NCBI GenBank assembly: GCA_028370155.1
Contig: CP116670.1
Span: 1 to 64,000 of the forward strand
DNA: 64,000 bases
From: Arthrobacter sp. OVS8
Lineage (GTDB): Bacteria; Actinomycetota; Actinomycetes; Actinomycetales; Micrococcaceae
Reading direction: 5' to 3'
Shown here: one piece after another, positions 56,347-64,000 of the stretch
Layout of the letters: each line of letters begins with the position of its first letter
Numbering within the stretch: the stretch's first letter is position 1
The notes under the pieces: model-generated
Told to the model about the DNA's origin: nothing
What the model saw: the letters and a program-made list of their open reading frames with translations, nothing else
The model's database searches: none
Program-made: the position numbers and the translations under genes

Positions 56347-56674
56347 TCACGCAGGCGGTAGGTTAAATACCGTTCATAAGACCGCGATGTTGGCCTAGTT
56401 GCCTCTCTCATCTTTCACTGCGCAATATTTTCTGGTGCCACCTGCTTTTGGTCTGACGCAGGAATCCGCAGAAAAAGTATCTCTGCATCCCTGACACGTC
56501 AGCCCGCCGTTCCTTATGTTCCGGAACGCGCCAGGTGAATGCAGTATCCGGCCGTGTCGGCCAATATCCATCCGGCAAGGCCGAAATCGCGGCTGCAGAT
56601 CTGAACTGCAGCCCGGATCAAAATCATCGCGTCCAGCTCCTAGCCTGGACGCCGTCGAGGGGGAAGGATCCTTC
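56347..56674 (+). other. Leader region of rho
   Basis: A 328-bp gap between thrB and rho. It holds a small hairpin GCTGCAG/CTGCAGC at 56592-56612. No clear T-tract terminator for thrB is present. A long rho leader is normal and serves autoregulation by Rho. I see no riboswitch class. Confidence 0.45.
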
Positions 56675-58816
<2,142 letters not shown>

Positions 58817-58824
58817 CTGAGCTC

Positions 58825-58941
58825 ACCGCTCGAAAAATTGGCGGTCCCGCCCTCCGCCGGGTGGCCCACGATCTGCGATCGTGAGCCACCCGGCTACGGC
58901 AGGCCCGAAGCCACTCCCCGGCCGCCAATTTCTCGAGCGGT
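58825..58941 (+). terminator. Nested hairpin after rho
   Basis: ACCGCTCGAAAAATTGGCGG (58825-58844) pairs with CCGCCAATTTCTCGAGCGGT (58922-58941) with one bulge. Inside it, CCGGGTGGCCCACGATC (58857-58873) pairs with GATCGTGAGCCACCCGG (58877-58893) with minor mismatches. The nested fold lies 9 bp past the rho stop and probably ends its transcript. Confidence 0.7.
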
Positions 58942-58973
58942 TGTTGCTTTAACCGGTTCCTCCGCTTCAAAAG

Positions 58974-59036
58974 CAACGCGGGGTCACTTAGCGCCCGTCA
59001 GGGCCGTTGGCATGGGCGGTAAGTGACCCCGCGTTG
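58974..59036. repeat. REP-like palindrome before prfA
   Basis: CAACGCGGGGTCACTTA (58974-58990) and TAAGTGACCCCGCGTTG (59020-59036) are perfect mirror arms over 17 bp around a 29-bp centre that itself has GCGCCC/GGGCGG. I recall similar CGCGGGGTCACTT palindromes scattered in Arthrobacter intergenic DNA, so it looks like a dispersed repeat. Confidence 0.65.
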
Positions 59037-59075
59037 CAGTAACTAGACTTGTAAGAGTCGAAAGAGGTTTTGAAA

Positions 59076-60148
59076 ATGTTTGAGTCCGTACAGGGCCTGT
59101 TGGATGAGCATGATGCTATCCAGGCGCAGCTTGGGGATCCTGCTGTCTACGCTGACCAGAAGCTTGCCCGGAAGTTGGGGCGGCGCTCGGCTCAGCTTAA
59201 TGGCATCGTTGAGGCCTACCATGCCTGGCACGGCCTTCAGGATGACCTGGCGGCTGCCAAGGAAATGGCGGCCGAGGACCCTGAGTTTGCCGCGGAGGTG
59301 CCCGAGCTTGAGGCTGCGCTGGATACTGCTGCGGCGAAGCTGCGCCGGCTCCTGATTCCCCGCGATCCGGACGACGCTCGCAACGTGATCCTCGAAGTCA
59401 AGGGCGGCGAAGGCGGCGACGAGGCTGCCCTGTTCGCGGCCGACCTGCTGCGCATGTACACCCGGTACGCGGAATCCCGCGGCTGGAAGACCGAGATGAT
59501 CTCCGCCAACGAATCCGACCTGGGCGGCTACAAGGATGTCCAGGTGGCCATCAAGGGCACCTCGAACGATCCTGCCGAGGGGTCTACGCACGGCTTAAGT
59601 TCGAAGGCGGCGTGCACCGGGTGCAGCGTGTGCCCGTGACGGAATCCCAGGGCCGTATCCACACCTCGGCCGCCGGCGTGCTGGTGCTCCCGGAAGTGGA
59701 CGAGCCCGAAGAACTCGAGATCAACCAGAACGACCTGAAAATCGACGTGTACCGTTCCTCCGGCCCCGGCGGCCAGTCCGTGAACACCACGGACTCCGCC
59801 GTCCGGATCACCCACCTTCCCACCGGCATCGTGGTGGCCATGCAGAACGAGAAGTCGCAGCTGCAGAACCGCGAGGCCGGCATGCGCGTCCTCCGCGCCC
59901 GCATCCTGGCGCACCAGCAGGAACAGATCGACGCCGAGAACTCGGCCCAGCGCAAGTCGCAGATCCGCACCATGGACCGCTCGGAGCGCATCCGGACCTA
60001 CAACTACCCGGAAAACCGGATCGCGGACCACCGCACCGGCTACAAGGCCTACAACCTGGACCAGGTCATGAACGGCGACCTGGAGCCGGTCATCCAGTCG
60101 GCCATCGAGTTGGACGAACAGGCCCGGCTCGACGCCATCGGCGACTAG
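59076..60148 (+). CDS. prfA: Peptide chain release factor 1 (frameshifted)
   Basis: ATG 59076 starts [20 protein letters not shown], 9 bp after AGAGG. '[20 protein letters not shown]' contains the GGQ catalytic motif. A G lost at about 59580 breaks '[20 protein letters not shown]'. Restored length is 357. It releases peptides at UAA and UAG. The methyltransferase PrmC that modifies its Gln follows. Confidence 0.95.
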
Positions 60149-60161
60149 TCCGGCCGCCGTC

Positions 60162-61048
60162 GTGATGACAGAAGGAACAGGGCCGAGCCTCGCGGACGCG
60201 GTCCGCGAGGCCACCTCCACCCTCGCCGCCGCCGGTGTCCCGAGTCCCCGGATCGACGCCGAACTCCTGGCCGAGCACCTCCTCGGCGTCGGGCTCGGCC
60301 GGCTGCGCGCCCTTATGCTGGGCGACACGCCGGCACCGGAGGGGTACCAGGATCTCATCGCCGAACGGGCCCGGCGCATACCGCTGCAGCACATCACCGG
60401 CGTCGCGCATTTCCGCTACCTGGAACTGGCCGTCGGACCGGGAGTCTTCATTCCCCGGCCGGAAACGGAATCCGTGGTCCAGCTGGTGATTGACCGGCTC
60501 AAAGAAACTGACCGGCTGCAGGGCATTTCGCATCCGAAGGTGGTGGATCTTGGCACCGGGTCCGGGGCCATCGCGGGATCGATCGCGCACGAGGTCCCCG
60601 GCGCGGAGGTCCACGCCGTCGAGTTCAGCGAATTTGCGCACGCCTGGGCCGCCAGGAACCTGCTGCCGCTCGGCGTCCACCTCGTCCGAGGCGACCTGCG
60701 CGATGCCTTGCCGGGGCACAACGGGACGTTCGACGTCGTCGTCTCCAATCCGCCGTACATCCCCGCCGAAGCCATCCCCAACGAACCCGAGGTGGCGCTG
60801 CACGATCCGCCCGAGGCGCTGTACGGCGGGGAGCGGACGGCATGGAACTTCCGACGGCGGCGGCCGCCTCCGCGGCCCGGCTGCTGGTCCCCGGAGGGTA
60901 CTTCGTGATGGAACACGCCGAAGTCCAGGCCGGATGGATCGCCGCCATGCTGGAGCGTTCCGGGCTGTGGGACGCCGTGACCACGCACCGCGACCTCAAC
61001 GGCAAGGACCGGGCCACGAGTGCCGTCCTGGCCGGGCCGGCCGCCTGA
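60162..61048 (+). CDS. prmC: Release factor glutamine methyltransferase (frameshifted)
   Basis: 'HITGVAHFRYLELAVGPGVF' and 'IPRPETES' are PrmC hallmarks, 'VVDLGTGSGAIAGSIAHEVP' is motif I and 'VVSNPPYIPAEAIP' the NPPY catalytic loop. A G lost near 60828 breaks the frame. Restored length is 295. It methylates the Gln of the GGQ motif in release factors. The start may be GTG 60162 or ATG 60165. Confidence 0.95.
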
Positions 61049-61090
61049 GCGTTGGCCGGGCAACCCACGAAGTGATGAAAGAATGGGCCA

Positions 61091-61852
61091 GTGACCACTA
61101 GCTACGATTGCACGGCGGCCGAGCAACGCGCTGCCGGACTTGAACATGCCCAGCGGGCCATCCGGGAGCACAAGTGCGTGGTCTTCCCGACGGACACCGT
61201 GTACGGGATCGCCGCCGACGCGTTCTCCCCCTCGCCGTGACCCTGCTGCTGGCGTCGAAGGGCCGCAGCCGCAAGATGCCGCCGCCCGTCCTCATCCCCA
61301 GGCTCAACGCGCTGGACGGACTCGCCACGGACGTCCCGGCCGAGGCGCGCCGCCTGGCCGAGGCCTTCTGGCCCGGGGACTGACGCTGATCCTGCACGCC
61401 CAGCCGTCCCTTGACTGGGACCTCGGTGAAACCAAGGGCACCGTCGCCCTGCGGATCCCGGCCGACGACGTCGCCCAGGACCTGCTCACGCTCACCGGGC
61501 CGCTGGCCGTCTCCTCGGCAAACCGCACGGGCCAGGCGGCGGCGCAGACCGCGGCCGACGCCGAAGCCCAGCTTGCCGAATCGGTGGAGGTCTACCTCGA
61601 AGGCGGGCTCCGCCCGGCCGAGGGTGCCGAGGCCCTGCCGTCCACCATCGTTGATGCCACCGCCGTTCCGCTGCGGGTGGTCCGCCAGGGCGCCATCAGC
61701 CTGGAGCGGCTCCGCGAAGTTGTCCCGGGCGTGCTGGGCGTCGGCGAGGAGCCGTCCGCCGTCGAACCGCCTGAAACGCCCGAGTCCGCTGAAACCGCCG
61801 AAACCCCGAAACCGCCGAAACGCCCGCCGTCGACGATTCCCCGAGGAACTGA
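61091..61852 (+). CDS. L-threonylcarbamoyladenylate synthase, Sua5/TsaC type (frameshifted)
   Basis: GTG 61091. 'REHKCVVFPTDTVYGIAADA' is the YrdC/Sua5 start. 'LLASKGRSRKMPPPVLI' and 'LAVSSANRTGQAAAQTAADA' are substrate-site motifs. Breaks at C- or G-runs near 61224, 61380 and 61812. Restored length is 254, with an acidic tail of 'ETAET' repeats, ending at TGA 61850-61852. It makes the threonylcarbamoyl-AMP for the t6A37 modification of ANN-decoding tRNAs. Confidence 0.9.
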
Positions 61853-61853
61853 C

Positions 61854-62761
61854 ATGCAGCCCAAAGTCGCCGTCGCGGCCGTAACCTTTGACCGCCATGA
61901 GGAACTGGCCCTCCTCCTCAAGGGGCTGGCCGAACAGACGGCCCCCATCCACTCGATCGCGCTCGTGGACTCGGGCACCGTCCCGGCCACGGACGTTGTC
62001 AGCGCCGGCGGCAACAACATCAACTACCTGCGCTCCGAGGCGAACCTCGGCGGTGCCGGGGATTCGCCTACGCGATCCTGGCTGCCATGGCCAGCGGCGC
62101 GGAGTGGATCTGGATGATGGATGATGACGGCCACCCCGAGGATGCAAGCTGCCTCGCCGAACTGCTCTCCGCCGCCGAGGAGCATCAGCTCGATATCGTG
62201 AGCCCGCTTGTCGCCGCCACTGCCGACCCCAACAGGCTCTCCTTCAACTTCCGGATCAACGGGCTGCTGACCAACGACCGCACCCGGCTGGCGCCCATGG
62301 GCTACCTCCCGGACATGGTGCACTTCTTCAACGGCGCACTGATCCGCACGGAAGTCTTCTACAAGATCGGAATCCCCGACGTGAAGTTCTTCATCCGCGG
62401 CGATGAAGTCGATTTCCTCTCGCGGGTCAAGAAGGCAGGCCTCAAGTACGGCACGCTGGCCACCGTCGCCGTGCAGCACCCCGCCACCTGGACCGAGATG
62501 AAGCCGGTCTTCGGCGGCTTCATCACCCCGGTCATCCCCGAGGGGGACTTCAAGCGGTACTGCTACTTCCGCAACCGCGGCTACCTCACGCGGAAATACC
62601 GCAACCTGCGCTGGTTCGGCGCGGACATTGTCGGCTTCCCGGTCTACTTCCTGAAGACCCGCGACCTGAAGGGCCTCGCGCACTGGTTCCGGGCCTATTC
62701 CACCGGGTTCCGCGGAAAGGGCTTCGGCTCACCGGCCCAGCTCATGTCCACCAACAGCTAG
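61854..62761 (+). CDS. Family 2 glycosyltransferase, GlfT-like, first copy (frameshifted)
   Basis: ATG 61854 starts MQPKVAVAAVTFDRHEELAL. 'SEANLGGAGGFAYAILAAMA' (after a G restored near 62057) and 'WIWMMDDDGHPEDASC' carry the GT-A fold and the DDD metal site. 'FFIRGDEVDFLSRVKKAG' gives the catalytic region. Restored length is 302. It resembles GlfT1-type galactofuranosyl or rhamnosyl transferases of cell-wall polymer synthesis. Two bp after the sua5 stop. Confidence 0.8.
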
Positions 62762-62768
62762 GCCGGAC

Positions 62769-63725
62769 ATGAAAAACCTGTTTGCCGTCGTCGTCACCTA
62801 CAACCGGGCCGACTTCCTGCAGAACCTGCTCGAGTCCTTCAGCCGCCTGAGCACGCGTCCGGACCGGATCGTGGTGGTGGACAACGCCAGCGACGACCAC
62901 ACCGCTGACGTGGTGGCACGCGCCGTTGCCGCCGGCGGAGTGCCGATCCACTACGAACGCCTGTCCGCGAATGTGGGCGGCTCCGGCGGTTTCTCCCGCG
63001 GCGTGGAGCTCGCCCTCGGCGCCGGCGCCGAGTGGCTGTGGCTTATGGACGACGACGTCGAGGTGCTCCCCGGGGCGGTCGAAGCGCTCGATAAGTTCAC
63101 GCCGGACTACTCGTGCATGATCGGCCGCCGCTACGACGCCGCCGGCAAGCCGTTCTTCTGGCAGCACCACTTTGTCGAAGCCCTCGGCGTGTTCCTGCCC
63201 GTCACCGGCGACGTGTTCCGCAAATCCGACGTTTTCCGCACCAACGTCGGAAACTTCGAAGGCATGCTGATCAAAGCGTCCCTGGCCCGCAACATCGGGC
63301 TGCCGGACCCGCGGTTCTTTATCACCTGGGACGACCTGATCTACGGCTGGCTGGCGGCGCAGCAGACCCCGGTGGTCTACGTCAACGCTTTTGTCATCAA
63401 GAAGGTCCGGGCCCAGCGCCAGGTGGATCTGGGCGTGCGCCACCTCAACGATTCGTCAGACCTGAGCCGCCGCTACGTGATGCGGAACCGCGGCCACGTG
63501 GCGCAGTACTTGCGCGTCCACGGCAAGTACAACCGGTTCGGATTCGGGGCCGGCACGGCCCTGACGTATCTGAAGGAGATTGTGCGCCTGGTGCTGGTTG
63601 AACGCCGCCTGAAGGGGACCGGCGCCCTGTGGCAGGGCTGGCGCGAATCGCGCGGCATCCTCGCCGATTCCAACTGGCAACCCATGCCTCCGGTGCCCCC
63701 GGCGGCGGCCGGGGATCAGGGCTGA
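62769..63725 (+). CDS. Family 2 glycosyltransferase, GlfT-like, second copy
   Basis: An intact 318-residue protein starting MKNLFAVVVTYNRADFLQNL. 'RLSANVGGSGGFSRGVELAL' and 'WLWLMDDDVEVLPG' mark the GT-A fold with the DDD metal site; 'DPRFFITWDDLIYGWLAAQ' holds the catalytic Asp pair. It follows the first copy by 7 bp. The two probably act in sequence on the same glycan. Confidence 0.85.
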   Translation: MKNLFAVVVTYNRADFLQNLLESFSRLSTRPDRIVVVDNASDDHTADVVARAVAAGGVPIHYERLSANVGGSGGFSRGVELALGAGAEWLWLMDDDVEVLPGAVEALDKFTPDYSCMIGRRYDAAGKPFFWQHHFVEALGVFLPVTGDVFRKSDVFRTNVGNFEGMLIKASLARNIGLPDPRFFITWDDLIYGWLAAQQTPVVYVNAFVIKKVRAQRQVDLGVRHLNDSSDLSRRYVMRNRGHVAQYLRVHGKYNRFGFGAGTALTYLKEIVRLVLVERRLKGTGALWQGWRESRGILADSNWQPMPPVPPAAAGDQG

Positions 63726-63897
63726 CCCAGGCCCCGATCCGGGTAAACCACCCTCGTGCACGACGCGGACCCGGGTTGCCGGCGCGATACCTATTAGTAT
63801 CGTCTGAGACCCGGGTGCCGTCCGACAGTTGCACGGCGGGTAAATTTTGAAACAGGCGCATGGCCGCCGTGGTAGTGGAAGTCGGTTGCAATCTCTG
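63726..63897 (+). other. Gap with a small dyad before the last gene
   Basis: CGATACCTATTAGTATCG at 63785-63802 is an inverted repeat with AT-rich centre that could be a -10 region or an operator. Nothing else was recognised. Confidence 0.35.
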
Positions 63898-64000
63898 TTG
63901 ACTACAAAATCTGAAGCGCGCGAACCTGCCGCGGCACCGGACGAGAAGAAGCCTCCGCTCTGGATCTGGATCCAGCTGTTCCTCGACTCGATGTCCTGGG
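63898..64000 (+). CDS. Start of a membrane polysaccharide-biosynthesis protein (cut by window)
   Basis: The frame from TTG 63898 (also open from TTG 63886) reads LTTKSEAREPAAAPDEKKPP followed by 'LWIWIQLFLDSMSW'. A charged start followed by a hydrophobic helix resembles the N-terminus of CapD-type NDP-sugar epimerase/dehydratases that begin with four helices. The glycosyltransferases upstream support a glycan role. The rest is outside the window. Confidence 0.45.
   Translation, partial: MTTKSEAREPAAAPDEKKPPLWIWIQLFLDSMSW

Noticed and set aside
61140..62117. Sua5-glycosyltransferase fusion protein
   Set aside because: A missing base near 61812 merges the frames; restoring it brings back a TGA at 61850 and an ATG at 61854.

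Overview
The window is GC-rich actinobacterial DNA, most like Arthrobacter/Pseudarthrobacter (Micrococcaceae). The evidence is the gene order argS-lysA-hom-thrC-thrB-rho-prfA-prmC-sua5, the SigR/RsrA pair, a Kgd-type 2-oxoglutarate enzyme, a 24-residue bL37 gene, a SAM-IV-type riboswitch and a DUF222-HNH gene. It is mainly chromosomal core and near-core sequence. One end of an integrated element lies at the far left. There is no CRISPR array, rRNA operon or complete prophage.

Layout. 1-571: right end of an integrative element (DUF6221 genes, an integrase-like scrap) abutting a copy of the tmRNA 3' end, then two hairpins. 673-3333: a translationally coupled nitroreductase-like and adenylate-forming enzyme pair. 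3360-5502 (minus): small proteins, two fluoride channel subunits and a DtxR/MntR regulator. 5538-9607 (minus): a methyltransferase, a class V PLP enzyme behind a SAM-IV riboswitch, and hemA. 9711-13628 (minus): hisN, rsgA, aroA, doxX. 13955-14913: sigR-rsrA. 15012-21283 (minus): bL37, PadR, DUF4097 protein, SGNH hydrolase, kgd. 21620-25843: guaB1 and two CNNM/CorC membrane proteins. 25862-31570: a metal-responsive palindrome, znuABC, a TetR-MFS efflux pair and zur. 31676-34412: MBL hydrolase, a Cds1-type PLP enzyme and a sulfurtransferase. 34520-42422: DUF222-HNH, ASCH, zinc alcohol dehydrogenase, HIT protein, HrpA helicase. 42627-46556: a GlxA-type regulator, a protealysin-like protease with its emfourin inhibitor, an SRPBCC protein and tRNA-Arg(CCG). 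46643-49514 (minus): FMN-binding lipoprotein, ApbE, and an NqrB/RnfD-ferredoxin reductase fusion, together a likely flavinylated electron-transfer module. 49733-61852: argS, the aspartate-family operon, rho, prfA, prmC, sua5. 61854-64000: two GlfT-type glycosyltransferases and the start of a polysaccharide gene.

Sequence quality matters for every reader of this annotation. About 35-40 genes are broken by single-base gaps, about 70 gaps in all, mostly in G or C runs of four to six. For most broken genes, adding the inferred missing bases brings the length to a whole number of codons and restores family motifs. I therefore treat these as assembly or base-calling deletions and not as real pseudogenes, and I give full restored gene spans.
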